Assembly: GCA_903642265.1 (NCBI GenBank)
Contig: CAHJWN010000012.1
Location: 1 to 64,000 of the forward strand
DNA from: Acidobacteriaceae bacterium
GTDB lineage: Bacteria > Acidobacteriota > Terriglobia > Terriglobales > Acidobacteriaceae
Direction: 5' to 3'
Length of the DNA: 64,000 nucleotides
In this document: positions 40,001-49,200 of the stretch, one piece after another
Numbering within the stretch: position 1 is the first letter of the stretch
Layout of the letters: the number at the start of each line of letters is the position of its first letter
Made by a program: the position numbers and the translations under genes
The notes under the pieces: generated by a model
What the model was told of the DNA's origin: nothing
What the model saw: only the letters and a program-made list of their open reading frames with translations
The model's database searches: none

Positions 40001-40446
40001 CGGTCGTTATTGGGTGCAGCGGTCTACCTGTTGGGGTGACGTGCACCTCGAGTCCGAACACGCTGACGACTGTCCAGGGTGTAAGTGGTGTGGAGGCAGT
40101 ATCCGGCACCTTGACTATCTCCGCAGGCGCTCCGATTGCCTCGGCCAGCAGTCGCAACGCTCCGAGCACCATTCAAGTTGCTGGATGGCTTTGGTTTCCC
40201 AGTCTTCTGTTGGGTGGCATGCTCACCTGGCAGAGAAAGCGGTTCTTGTCGAATCGACAAGCGCAACGGCTTCTCCTAACTGTCTGCCTTCTGCTCGGCG
40301 CGTCGAGTCTGGTCGCCTGCGGGACATCATCAGGCGGTTCCCAATCCGTTAAACCCGGTACCACCACCATACAAATTACAGGTGCTGGTACTTCAACCAG
40401 CGGTCCCGCATCGGCCACGCTGTCTCTTAGCATGACTATTCAGTAG
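37072..40446 (+). CDS. Secreted NHL-propeller / MBG-repeat protein with internal lipobox
   Basis: A 1124-residue exported protein. A strong AAGGAG ribosome binding site lies 5 bases before the ATG, 9 bp after the lipoprotein gene. Signal segment about 20-47; NHL-type propeller about 50-440 (FIADIGNNLIRRVD; LYIADVNNNLLWKVN); then four or so MBG-type Ig-like repeats about 445-960 (ITFNQIPGATYGA..., each with TVTASQAGDA-like ends); then an Ig-like module. The end has a hydrophobic segment (WLWFPSLLLGGMLTW), a basic patch (QRKRF), a second hydrophobic segment and a lipobox-like SLVAC with C1083, followed by 41 more residues. The role is probably surface adhesion or glycan contact. The C-terminal part looks like a membrane-anchoring signal. 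Confidence 0.85.
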   Translation: MHCRVNLPSRILSCLPTRLQTLRRSVVASLVCSGLVAFQVIAAQAQDLTKYAGSPISVFASSTTAGSDGSDGIPATSAAFAALTTATDAAGNVYFADGSSRVRMVYVAAPIPPLLKFALAVNATLSGQYPTTATVGNVYTIANVQSATCSGGDCGDSGQAAGAALGVAFGLAFDSAGNLYISDVGTSSVRKVSVADGTISTVAGDPLHTSSGYNGDGIPGAGAFLSAPEFLAVDTAGDVFIADIGNNLIRRVDAKTQVITTVAGNNTMPGVYCSDNVCGEGGPATAAILGAANGVAVNAAGDIFTAESNINVIRRVDHASGNISTIAGQLGVACADASCGGEGVAATSATLNYPFSVHLDASGAPIITDQLDNAIRGVLADGTIRTLAGTLSQNGGLGPLTGLASAAMFNFPEDATVDVLGNLYIADVNNNLLWKVNAPRSLTAQTITFNQIPGATYGALPFDLTQYASASSGLAVTFTCAGPATCSGTDGATLTITGAGSVTVTASQAGDATHSPARPVTSAFSIATAALTVKADNISFAYKSAAHLPTLTYTYAGLVNGDAASVITGAPLLSTTATATSMVGEYPITTGLGTLAATNYRFTPQNGILTISGGVAQTITFNALPNVTYGAATFNLSAASTSGEAVTYTAIGPAQLLGSALTVTGAGTVTVTANQAGDADYGPAPAVTQSFQVAPAMLTIVAQPATRGYNAANPAFMYLATGFVSADSAAVLSGAPAYTSTATATSAPGTYPLTISKGTLFASNYTFTFVNSTLTVVKAKQTITFPAITSLTFGNSVTLTASADSGLAVTYSATAPGVVAGNVLVVPAPGSIMVTATQAGNNLYEAATPVVQTYVSLKASVSVNAMNFTIPFGGTLPVFTYQIGVPGFVLPTSEYSGMPSLTTEAAAGSAPGQYAIVITQGTLVSSFYDFTFVNGTLTILQPSSFILTATPPSVVIPAGQARQVTILLTPVNNFIGSVVIGCSGLPVGVTCTSSPNTLTTVQGVSGVEAVSGTLTISAGAPIASASSRNAPSTIQVAGWLWFPSLLLGGMLTWQRKRFLSNRQAQRLLLTVCLLLGASSLVACGTSSGGSQSVKPGTTTIQITGAGTSTSGPASATLSLSMTIQ

Positions 40447-40540
40447 CAGCCACCCGCCCTGTCACCAAGATTTCGACGTCTTCGGCTTCAAGTTTCAGGC
40501 CGCATGTGCAACTCACCCTAAACTCCCGAAAGAAGGTTCT

Positions 40541-41521
40541 ATGTTCAGGCATTCCGGTAAGACTCTCGCTCTCAGTGTCCTTCTTTCCGCCGCTTCCGTT
40601 CCTGCGCAGACGGTGACCAAGCAGCTCAACTTTGCACAACCGACCGTAGGTATTGCTGCAAATTTCTTCACCGACCACATCTATGTCGCAGCACCGTCTT
40701 ACGGCGGCGCACATGATTACGTGACTGTGATCAACGGCAAGACGGACGCAATCACCGATACCATTACCGTGCCTCGTGGTGCGCAGCTTCCTGTTGTCGA
40801 CTTGATCCGCAACTTTGTTTACATTGCTGGATGCGACACGTACGGTACCAGCTTTAAGTGCATCGTTACAAAGATCAATGGCAGAGACAATAAAGTTGTT
40901 AAGACTGCCACGGTGACTACGACTGAAGGCGATGGGATCATCGGGATAGCTTTCGATCCAATCTTCAACAAGCTTTACCTCGCGAACGGCAGCAACTATC
41001 GCATCGACGTTGTAGATGCAAACACGTTACATGTTTGCGATGGTATCTCCACCAACGGCCAGGAACCTTTCGGTATCAGCCTCAATCCGCTAAACCACCG
41101 CTTATACGTTCCGTATTACACCAACCAGGTCCAGATCTTCGATACAAACACCAAGGCTCTGATCGACACTGCCACATACGGCAGCTCAGATGTAGCGACG
41201 GCGGTGAACTGGTTTACGGGCAACTTCTATGTTTCAGATAATGTCTTTGGCCCCTCGACCACCGGAGCGTTAGACAAAAACGGCGCCATTCTTGCCTCGA
41301 TACCAGTCAGCGATACGCCCTATAACCTCGATGTCGATCTAATTACGAATAAGGTCTTTGTGGTCAGCACGGGGATTTCGGCACTTACCGAGATTGACGG
41401 AGCCAGCAACACGGTCACCGGTGTGAACCAGAGCGTCAACGGGAACTACGTTGCCGTAAATTCTGCAACTCATAAGGTGTACGTATCCGGCAACCTGGGT
41501 GTAACGGTCCTCTCGGAGTAA
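40541..41521 (+). CDS. Exported YncE-like beta-propeller protein
   Basis: A 326-residue secreted protein with signal peptide about 1-23 (ending SVPAQT) and propeller blades (HIYVAAPSYGGAHDYVTVINGKTDAITDTI; LYLANGSNYRIDVVDANTLHVCDGI; HRLYVPYYTNQVQIFDTNTKALID). A GAAGG lies 4 bases before the ATG. It ends the series that starts with the 1329-residue receptor, 94 bp after the NHL/MBG gene. A second receptor locus (20439-23279) also carries a YncE-like gene, so the pairing may be functional. No enzymatic residues can be assigned. Confidence 0.85.
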   Translation: MFRHSGKTLALSVLLSAASVPAQTVTKQLNFAQPTVGIAANFFTDHIYVAAPSYGGAHDYVTVINGKTDAITDTITVPRGAQLPVVDLIRNFVYIAGCDTYGTSFKCIVTKINGRDNKVVKTATVTTTEGDGIIGIAFDPIFNKLYLANGSNYRIDVVDANTLHVCDGISTNGQEPFGISLNPLNHRLYVPYYTNQVQIFDTNTKALIDTATYGSSDVATAVNWFTGNFYVSDNVFGPSTTGALDKNGAILASIPVSDTPYNLDVDLITNKVFVVSTGISALTEIDGASNTVTGVNQSVNGNYVAVNSATHKVYVSGNLGVTVLSE

Positions 41522-41541
41522 CCCGTTCAAAGTTCGCATAC

Positions 41542-41576
41542 GGGCGAGGGAGTTACTCACACGTGCTTCCTCGCCC
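41542..41576 (+). terminator. Hairpin after the propeller gene
   Basis: An 8-bp perfect stem (GGGCGAGG / CCTCGCCC) with a 19-base loop starts about 20 bp past the stop codon. No clear T-run follows, so intrinsic termination is plausible but unproven. Confidence 0.45.
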
Positions 41577-42310
41577 ATTACCGGTAGCAAGTTCAGGCAA
41601 TCTCACCCTGTGGGAAAGCAGCTAATAAGTACAGTCTGACCCAACCGCCTAGATGTCCATTGGTCTTGCAACGACTCTGCAGTGCGACCTTCGATGGCTT
41701 CTTGCGGATGGTTGAAGCGCCTTCAAGGTTAGCTTTATGGCTGTTAGTTGAGATCTCTGATGATTTGGCCGGTCGACCTCAAGTCCGGTATATATGCGCT
41801 TACGCCTTTAGACCTGCTCGCCGCATCGGGACCCGATCGGAACCTGGAAACCATCTTTCCTGACCGGTATCGCTACCTTGCGGAGCGAGCACTGGTTTAA
41901 ACCAGCGTCGGTGTAGACTTTGCGATCGTCGTCGCGAATGTCCCGGTTTCTCCTGCGTATGCCTGTGTTGCGCAGGAGTGTGCCTGCGACGGGCCATGTA
42001 CAGATGCCCTTGGCTGCAATGCTGGTATATCCGGAAGGCCTGTCCTGTTGTTTGCAGTCTGACGTGGATGGGATAAGGACGACTCTCGTCGCGCAGCAAG
42101 CTCCAACCTTACGCTTGGCAATGGCATCCTATGTCGCATAGAAGGCAAAGGCTTTTGCCTGTTCCAGTGGCAGCTAATCCTCTTACGTACCGTGTCTTTA
42201 GACAAAAAGTACCGCTCTACAAGCATTGTTCTTTGGACTATTAGGGATTTCACCTCGTTGCGCGCAAGCGGAGGGCCAATACCCGCTCGTGGAAGGTCAG
42301 CCTTATTAGG
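41577..42310. other. Region without a supported gene
   Basis: About 730 bases with no open frame that has both a ribosome binding site and protein-like sequence. No RNA gene is recognised. It precedes the tandem repeats and the GGDEF-EAL gene. Confidence 0.45.
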
Positions 42311-42386
42311 ATTGCGTTTTCACGCTCTAATTGCGTTTTCACGCTCTAATTGCGTTTTCACGCTCTAATTGCGTTTTCACGCTCTA
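42311..42386. repeat. Four perfect tandem copies of a 19-bp unit
   Basis: The unit ATTGCGTTTTCACGCTCTA is repeated four times without change (starts at 42311, 42330, 42349 and 42368), ending 12 bp before the start codon of the GGDEF-EAL gene. The last copy runs up to the GAGG ribosome binding site. The period is not a multiple of three. Such perfect repeats can change copy number by slippage and would alter promoter or leader spacing. Confidence 0.95.
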
Positions 42387-42398
42387 AATGAGGCACTC

Positions 42399-44216
42399 AT
42401 GCCCACAATCTCAGCTCCCCTCAAGTCTGACGACTCCGAGATCCTTACTCGTCTACGGTTGCTTGAATCGGTTGTAGTAAACGCCCACGATGCAGTGCTC
42501 ATTACAACTGCCGAGTCAATCGACGTCCCAGGCGCTGTGATCCAATATGTGAATCCCGCCTTCACGCGCATGACGGGGTACTCGCCCGACGAGGTGATCG
42601 GGAAGAGTCCGCGATTGCTTCAAGGACCGCTCAGCGACCCTGAAACGACGGGGAAGATCAGGGATTCGCTCAAGAAATGGCAGTCGCTCGAGATTGAAGT
42701 GCTGAACTATCGCAAAGATGGAACTACGTTTTGGGTAGAACTGAGTGTCTCTCCAGTTGCCGACAGCACAGGTTGGTTCACTCACTGGATCTCCATTCAG
42801 CGGGACGTTACCGAGCGGAAAGCCGCTGCCGAGCGCTTGGCCCTGCTTGAGCAAACCAATTATCAGAACAAGAGATTGACTCAGCAAATTGAGGAACGGA
42901 AGCTTGTTGAGGCGAGCCTGAGCCATGCCGCTTTCCATGATGGTCTGACCGGCCTTCGAAACAGGGCTTACTTTCTAGAAGTGCTCGAGATAGCGTTGAA
43001 GCGGGTACAAGGCAGCAGGAATTACAGTGCTGCGGTGCTGTTCCTGGATCTTGACGGGTTCAAAGCCATCAATGACACGCACGGTCATCAAGTTGGAGAT
43101 CTCGTCCTGTCGGAACTTGGTGCGCGGATCAATGGATGCGCCCGCGTGCAGGACACAGTCGCGCGGCTTGGGGGTGATGAATTCACGCTGCTCCTCGACG
43201 ACCTGCACAGCATGAAAGACGCTTTGCAGGTGGTAGAACGCATCATCAAGGTGGTGGCCCAGCCCATTACCGTCTCTGGTACCCATCTTCGGCTCACCGT
43301 GAGCCTTGGTCTCTGCGAGGTAAACAAGACTTACCAGGGTGCCGAACAGATCCTGCGGGATGCAGACGCTGGAATGTATCAGGCAAAGCGGCGGGGCGGC
43401 GCACAATGGGTCGTTTTTGCTGAGTCCATGCGGGACAGTGCTCTCAAAGCGCTACGTGCTGCGTCCGAGATAAGGAGAGCACTGATCAACGACGAGTTCT
43501 ACCTGCACTACCAGCCTCTCATTCGTACTCGGGACGCTTCGATATATGGTGTGGAGGCCCTCGTCCGCTGGAACCACCCGGAGCGTGGGCAGGTTGGACC
43601 GGGAGACTTTATACCATTCGCCGAAGAAACGGGACTTATCAATGACTTAGGAAGTTGGGTCCTGCGGCAGGCAATTTCCGATGTACAGGAAGCGAAACGA
43701 GCGGACGCCGCGAACCTGCTTTTGAGCGTCAATGTTTCGAGCAAACAACTCGAAACAGATGGATTTCTCGCGGATCTTCGTGAGCTACTGAGCGAATCTG
43801 ATTTCGATCCCACCTTACTCCAGCTGGAAATCACAGAGAGCATCTTTCTTAAAGATGGCAATAGAATGGGCTGCCTCCTGAAATCCATCAGAGAGCTGGG
43901 AGTAAAGATTGCCTTCGACGACTTCGGTACGGGCTACTCCTCGATAAGTTACTTGGAGCGGTATCCGGTCGACATGCTCAAGATTGATCAGTGGTTCATT
44001 CGGAATATGAGCGTCGGAGTTGCAAACACCGAGGTGATTCGGATTATGGTGCAGCTCGCCAAAGTCTTTGGAATGGACGTTGCGGCTGAAGGGGTGGAAA
44101 CGGAGGAAGAAGCGGCTGCCCTGATCCGTTTAGGATGCGCATTTGCTCAAGGATATCTTTACGGCCGCCCGGCCGTGATCGAGAGCATTCCTACTTCCTC
44201 CTCACTCTCTGCATGA
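42399..44216 (+). CDS. PAS-GGDEF-EAL cyclic-di-GMP turnover protein
   Basis: A 605-residue cytoplasmic signalling protein. PAS domain about 20-140 with LOV-like features (PRLLQG at 71-76, NYRKDG at 103-108, FW at 111-112); short coiled linker about 140-175; GGDEF domain about 178-340 with an intact GGDEF active site (258-262) and intact RxxD inhibitory site (R249-D252); EAL domain about 355-600 with EAL, DDFGTGYSS and QGYLYGRP, all consistent with phosphodiesterase activity. Both activities look possible; PAS input would set the balance. The ATG at 42399 has GAGG 5 bases upstream; an in-frame TTG at 42369 lies inside the tandem repeats and is rejected. The Cys that forms the flavin adduct in LOV domains is replaced (GKSPR instead of GxNCR). 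Confidence 0.93.
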   Translation: MPTISAPLKSDDSEILTRLRLLESVVVNAHDAVLITTAESIDVPGAVIQYVNPAFTRMTGYSPDEVIGKSPRLLQGPLSDPETTGKIRDSLKKWQSLEIEVLNYRKDGTTFWVELSVSPVADSTGWFTHWISIQRDVTERKAAAERLALLEQTNYQNKRLTQQIEERKLVEASLSHAAFHDGLTGLRNRAYFLEVLEIALKRVQGSRNYSAAVLFLDLDGFKAINDTHGHQVGDLVLSELGARINGCARVQDTVARLGGDEFTLLLDDLHSMKDALQVVERIIKVVAQPITVSGTHLRLTVSLGLCEVNKTYQGAEQILRDADAGMYQAKRRGGAQWVVFAESMRDSALKALRAASEIRRALINDEFYLHYQPLIRTRDASIYGVEALVRWNHPERGQVGPGDFIPFAEETGLINDLGSWVLRQAISDVQEAKRADAANLLLSVNVSSKQLETDGFLADLRELLSESDFDPTLLQLEITESIFLKDGNRMGCLLKSIRELGVKIAFDDFGTGYSSISYLERYPVDMLKIDQWFIRNMSVGVANTEVIRIMVQLAKVFGMDVAAEGVETEEEAAALIRLGCAFAQGYLYGRPAVIESIPTSSSLSA

Positions 44217-44771
44217 AACATAGTTCCTGTTGATTCTTGTGCACTGCAAGCAATGTGTTTGGCCGTCCGGGTGCGATTGGCGATTTCATTTAACTCCGCG
44301 TGAAGTGCTAGCTTGCGTCCGTTGTTCACTGACTACCTGGCCCTGAGCCGTCGGTGATGACCTCCGCTGCAATGATTAATGAACCAGGCCGCCATGACGG
44401 TGGTTATTCCGACCGATACGAGGTTCTGCCTGGTCCCGAAGCCGTTGCATTCTGCTGTCCATTGCACTAAAAATAGGAACAGATCTGATCCTGTCGAATA
44501 GTCGACTATGTTCTTCCCGGACGAAGAACGTGGATCGTTCCAATAATTTCTAAGTCATCTTTGCCGTCAACAACAGAGTGACCTTCCAAGACGAAGAGCA
44601 TTTCTAAATTGCGTCTGCGCTTTGCGCCAGTCGTACTTGCTCTGCTTTTTATCGTCCGTTGGAGGATGACGATGCTACTGCCGTGCCGTACTTCCATCCA
44701 CAAATCCTTTTGTCTGCCCGCGTCGATCTCACCGATGCCGACGACCCCTCTGCAACTGACTCGATAAATCT
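44217..44771. other. Region upstream of the nitrate reductase gene without a supported gene
   Basis: About 555 bases that should carry the nitrate reductase promoter or leader. I see no regulator gene, no clear attenuator hairpin and no riboswitch that I recognise. Confidence 0.45.
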
Positions 44772-47700
44772 ATGCAGACCATCGATCCCACGAAGCCGGT
44801 AAGGAGCGTCTGCCCGTATTGCGGGGTAGGCTGCGGCATGGTGCTCCATGTGGCAGACGGCAAAGTAGTGAAGATTGCAGGAGACACTTCGCATCCGGCC
44901 AACTTTGGTCGACTATGCACCAAAGGCCTGACGGCTGGAGGGGCGCTGCGCGATTCCGGGCGGATGGAGTCAGCTTATATTCGCTCCGCGCGAAAGCATG
45001 AGCCAGCGCGGGTCGGTATCGATGTGGCAATACGGGAGACAGCAACCCGGTTGCGCACCATTCTCGATGAACATGGTCCTGATGCGGTGTCGTTTTATGT
45101 CTCTGGGCAGATGTCGATGGAGGCGCAGTACCTGGCCAATAAGCTTGCCAAGGGCTTCGTGGGGACAAACAATATCGAATCCAATTCCCGGCTATGCATG
45201 GCAAGCGCCAGCAGTGGCTACAAGTTGTCGTTTGGTGCCGATGGGCCGACTGGTTCCTATGACGATCTGGATCGTGCCGATTTGTTCTTTGTCACAGGCG
45301 CCAACATGGCGGACTGCCACCCCATCCTGTTCCTGCGGATGATGGACCGAGTCAAGGCCGGGGCTAAACTCATCGTTGTCGATCCCCGCAGAACCGCGAC
45401 TGCGGATAAAGCAGATTTGTTTCTGCAAATTAGACCAGGCACGGACATTGCGCTCCTTAACGGACTTCTCCATCTGCTTGTAAAGAATGGTCATGCTGAT
45501 CTCGAATTCATCCGTGGATTTACCGAAGGCTTCGATGCGATGTATGCATTCCTTGGAGACTATCCTCCTGGGCGAGTGGCTGAAATCACCGGAATTGTCG
45601 AGGAGGACCTAAGGAAGGCAGCACAGTGGATCGGCGAGGCTCCTGAGTGGATGAGCTGCTGGACGATGGGGCTTAATCAGAGTACGCACGGTACCTGGAA
45701 CACCAACAGCATATGCAACCTGCATCTTGCTACAGGAAAGATCTGCCAGCCTGGCAGCGGCCCGTTTTCACTTACCGGGCAGCCAAACGCCATGGGGGGC
45801 CGAGAGATGGGCTACATGGGGGCGGGTCTCCCCGGCCAGCGATCTGTGTCGGTCGAAGCGGACCGGAGATTTATCGAAGCCATGTGGAAGGTGCCTTCCG
45901 GCACCCTGAAAGCCGACACCGGCAGTGGGACCGTGGACCTGTTCTCGCGCATGGCGGAAGGCAAGATCAAAGCTTGCTGGATCATTTGCACTAACCCGGT
46001 CGCGACCGTGCCCAATCGTAAGACCGTGATCGCTGGACTGGAAGCGGCTGAACTGGTCATTACGCAGGACGCCTTCTTCGAGACAGAGACAAACCTGTAC
46101 GCAGACATTCTGCTGCCCGGTGCGCTGTGGGCCGAGGCTGAAGGCGTGATGGTCAATTCAGAACGAACGATGACCCTTATGCAGAGGGCAGTTGAAGCGC
46201 CCGGATCTGCTCTTCCGGATTGGGAGATTGTTGCCCGGGTTGCGTGCGCGATGGGATACGCCGATGCGTTTACCTATGCCTCTGCATCGGAGGTGTTCGA
46301 TGAGATCAGAGGAGCTCATAATCCGCAGACCGGGTACGATCTGCGAGGCGCAAGCTACGCCCTGCTCAGGGAGACGCCTCTTCAATGGCCATGCCCGCCG
46401 GAAGGCATGGATGCACGCAATCCGATCCGCTACCTCAACGATGGCGTGAGCCAGACGCTCAAAGTGACGCCTGAAGGCACACATCCCCGTCTTGTATTCC
46501 CGACGGAAAACGGGAAGGCAGTCTTCTTGCCGCGTCCGTATTTGCCCGCCGAGGAGATGCCGGGTACAGATTTCCCGATGGTCCTCAACACGGGGCGACT
46601 TCAGCATCAATGGCACACATTGACGAAGACGGGCAAGATCGCGAGGTTGAATAAACTCAATCCCGGACCGTTGGTCGAGATCCATCCCGAAGACGCGGCC
46701 CGGCTGAGGATCCAGGACAAGGATGACGTAGAGATTCGTTCGCGGCGCGGAAGAGCGATCCTGCCGGCCGTAGTAACCGACCGCGTGCTTGCTGGGAATT
46801 GCTTTGTCCCCTTTCACTGGAACGACCTGTTTGGTGAAGACTTGAGCATCAACGCTGTGACGAACGATGCGGTCGATCCAATCTCCTTTCAGCCCGGATT
46901 CAAATTCTGTGCGGTCGCGTTGACGCCCATTGCGGTGTATCGGCAACAGCGCGCCATTGCCGACGCAATCGACACGCTTGGGGCGTCTGCAATTCTGAGC
47001 CAGACAGAGGCGGAAGAGCAGGTATTGGATGTAAGAGCACCCGACGCTAACCGCGTCGACATGCTTGCAAACTTGCTAGGAGTTGAACCGATCCCTCCTG
47101 CTCCTTTCGAGCCTCATGAGAAAGATTACCTTTCGGGCTACCTCGCCGGTCTACGAGCAGATGTATCCCGCCGCTCGGACGATATACCTGTGCTTCCACA
47201 GAACGCCCCTCTTGAGGAGAAGAAGCGGCGGTGGATCGACGGAATCCTTGCGGGAATGTTCTCTTGGACCTACGCGCCGCGGGTTGCGGTCGAATGCACA
47301 CCTGAGGTCAACGAACTAACGGACTTTTTACCGCCAAATCGCTTGGTAATGCTTTGGGCCTCGCAGACAGGCAATGCCGAAGACTATGCCAGATTCTGCG
47401 CAGATCACCTGCTTCATGCAGGCTACACCGTGGAACTTGCCGCGATGGACGAATATAACGTGGCCAAACTGCCCTCTGTATCTCATCTGCTTGTACTCAG
47501 CAGCACCTTTGGAGACGGCGACGCCCCCGACAATGGTGCTACGTTCTGGTCTGCCCTGAGTGACAGCAAGGCGCCTCGTCTGGCCGGAACCAGATTCAGT
47601 GTTCTGGCATTTGGTGATTCGAACTACGACGGATTCTGCAGCCACGGCCGCAAGCTCGATGCGCGGCTGGAAGCATTGGGTGGTCGACGCATGACCGCGC

Positions 47701-49049
47701 GCGCAGACTGCGAGCCGGATTACCAGGAGAGGGCAGCGTCATGGCTGCATGAGGTCAAGTCTGCGCTCGCAGAGGGAGCATACGCGCTGCCGCGTGGAGC
47801 TGATTCCAAAGAGGAATTGTTACCGAGTCGAGGCGGAATAGGCCTTGGTGGCATCCAAGCGACGGTCGCCTACGAGCCCGCTTATGCTGCTGCAATAACA
47901 GAACGAGAGGCGCCGTCCCGTGAGGAGGCAAGGTTCGGGAAGAACAACCCTCTCGTAACCCGGCTGAAAAGTGCGGGGTTGTTGAGCCTTTCTGGATCCG
48001 CCAAAGAGACCCGGCAATGCGTCATCCACCTGCCGGACTTAAGCCTGACCTATGAACCCGGCGACGCGCTTGGTGTATGGCCAATGAATTGTCCAGACCT
48101 GGTGAATGAACTGCTTTCGATCACTGGTTTGTCCTACGAAAGTGCAGCCACCATTGAAGGGCATGGAGACATGCCGCTGGGTAGGGCGCTTGAGCGGCAC
48201 CTCGAAATTGCGAAGCTTACGCCGGATTTCCTGCGCTTCATCGGTACTCGTTCCAGAAACCAGAGTCTGCAGCGACTTCTACGGAGCGAGAACGACCTGG
48301 AAAGAAAAGAATGGCTCTGGGGACATCAGATGCTTGATGCTTTGCGAGCATTCCCAATTGCTGTCGATGCAGAAGAGTTGCTGCGGCACCTTAAGCGCCT
48401 TCAGCCGCGGCTCTACTCCATCTCTTCCAGTCAGAAGGTCAGGCAGGACGAAGTGCACCTTACCGTATCGACCGTGAGGTTTAAGGTAGAGGGCCTTCAG
48501 CGTAAGGGGGTCTGTTCGACCTTTCTTGCCGACCGTGCAAAGGACACGCCGCTACAGATTTTTGTGCAGTCGTCAAAGACCTTCCGTCTGCCACAAGCGT
48601 CCGAGACGCCGGTCATCATGGTTGGACCTGGAACGGGCATTGCACCCTTCCGCGCATTCCTGCAGGATCGCCAGGTACGTGGCGATGTTGGCAAAAACTG
48701 GCTCTTCTTTGGCGAACAGCAGCGCGCCACGGATTTCTACTACCGCGACGAGATTGAGCGCTGGCACAGGGACAATTTACTGGATAGTCTGGACGTCGCC
48801 TTCTCACGCGATCAAGCGCAAAAGATTTACGTTCAGGACCGGATGCGAGATCAGGGCGCAAAGCTCTGGTCCTGGTTGGCAGGGGGCGCACACTTCTATG
48901 TTTGCGGAGACGCCACGCGCATGGCGAAGGACGTAGACCGTGCCCTCTGCGAGATTGTGCACCTGCATGGTGGACTGACAGAAGAGGACAGTAAGGCGTT
49001 TGTCCAAAAGCTTGCCGCAGAGAAACGGTATGTCCGGGATGTGTATTGA
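44772..49049 (+). CDS. Assimilatory nitrate reductase fused to a CysJ-like diflavin reductase
   Basis: A 1425-residue cytoplasmic fusion. Residues about 1-715 are a molybdopterin-guanine-dinucleotide nitrate reductase: [4Fe-4S] ligands C14, C17, C21, C49, and the predicted molybdenum-ligating Cys C142 in NSRLCMASA, as in NasA/NapA. Linker about 740-850. Flavodoxin/FMN domain about 855-1000 ([12 protein letters not shown]), FAD domain about 1070-1280 ([20 protein letters not shown]), NADPH domain to the end ([29 protein letters not shown]-terminal RDVY). The enzyme can thus take electrons from NADPH to nitrate without a separate reductase. It converges on the NarK gene across a shared terminator. 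The usual NasA C-terminal [2Fe-2S] module appears replaced by the flavin module. Confidence 0.95.
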   Translation: MQTIDPTKPVRSVCPYCGVGCGMVLHVADGKVVKIAGDTSHPANFGRLCTKGLTAGGALRDSGRMESAYIRSARKHEPARVGIDVAIRETATRLRTILDEHGPDAVSFYVSGQMSMEAQYLANKLAKGFVGTNNIESNSRLCMASASSGYKLSFGADGPTGSYDDLDRADLFFVTGANMADCHPILFLRMMDRVKAGAKLIVVDPRRTATADKADLFLQIRPGTDIALLNGLLHLLVKNGHADLEFIRGFTEGFDAMYAFLGDYPPGRVAEITGIVEEDLRKAAQWIGEAPEWMSCWTMGLNQSTHGTWNTNSICNLHLATGKICQPGSGPFSLTGQPNAMGGREMGYMGAGLPGQRSVSVEADRRFIEAMWKVPSGTLKADTGSGTVDLFSRMAEGKIKACWIICTNPVATVPNRKTVIAGLEAAELVITQDAFFETETNLYADILLPGALWAEAEGVMVNSERTMTLMQRAVEAPGSALPDWEIVARVACAMGYADAFTYASASEVFDEIRGAHNPQTGYDLRGASYALLRETPLQWPCPPEGMDARNPIRYLNDGVSQTLKVTPEGTHPRLVFPTENGKAVFLPRPYLPAEEMPGTDFPMVLNTGRLQHQWHTLTKTGKIARLNKLNPGPLVEIHPEDAARLRIQDKDDVEIRSRRGRAILPAVVTDRVLAGNCFVPFHWNDLFGEDLSINAVTNDAVDPISFQPGFKFCAVALTPIAVYRQQRAIADAIDTLGASAILSQTEAEEQVLDVRAPDANRVDMLANLLGVEPIPPAPFEPHEKDYLSGYLAGLRADVSRRSDDIPVLPQNAPLEEKKRRWIDGILAGMFSWTYAPRVAVECTPEVNELTDFLPPNRLVMLWASQTGNAEDYARFCADHLLHAGYTVELAAMDEYNVAKLPSVSHLLVLSSTFGDGDAPDNGATFWSALSDSKAPRLAGTRFSVLAFGDSNYDGFCSHGRKLDARLEALGGRRMTARADCEPDYQERAASWLHEVKSALAEGAYALPRGADSKEELLPSRGGIGLGGIQATVAYEPAYAAAITEREAPSREEARFGKNNPLVTRLKSAGLLSLSGSAKETRQCVIHLPDLSLTYEPGDALGVWPMNCPDLVNELLSITGLSYESAATIEGHGDMPLGRALERHLEIAKLTPDFLRFIGTRSRNQSLQRLLRSENDLERKEWLWGHQMLDALRAFPIAVDAEELLRHLKRLQPRLYSISSSQKVRQDEVHLTVSTVRFKVEGLQRKGVCSTFLADRAKDTPLQIFVQSSKTFRLPQASETPVIMVGPGTGIAPFRAFLQDRQVRGDVGKNWLFFGEQQRATDFYYRDEIERWHRDNLLDSLDVAFSRDQAQKIYVQDRMRDQGAKLWSWLAGGAHFYVCGDATRMAKDVDRALCEIVHLHGGLTEEDSKAFVQKLAAEKRYVRDVY

Positions 49050-49146
49050 TCCTCCGCTGCCTTGCTTTCAGGCAAACCGGAGTGCTTCAGATGGCGACAG
49101 GTCGAGTGTCGATCAACCGCGTCCATCAATCCCGTCACAACAAAAG

Positions 49147-49175
49147 AGAGGGCACCGAAGATTCCGGAGCCCTCT
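49147..49175. terminator. Bidirectional terminator between nitrate reductase and transporter genes
   Basis: A 7-bp perfect stem (AGAGGGC / GCCCTCT) with a 15-base loop. T-rich tracts lie on both outer sides (TTGTTCTG on plus, CTTTTGTTG on minus), fitting the convergent genes ending at 49049 and 49201. Confidence 0.75.
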
Positions 49176-49200
49176 TTGTTCTGCTTGCTGTGCAGGGAAC

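Noticed and set aside
42311-42386. CRISPR array
   Set aside because: The repeat units directly abut with no spacers, so this is a simple tandem repeat.
42369-42398. Upstream TTG start for the GGDEF-EAL protein
   Set aside because: The TTG lies inside the tandem repeat and has no Shine-Dalgarno; the ATG at 42399 has GAGG at ideal spacing.
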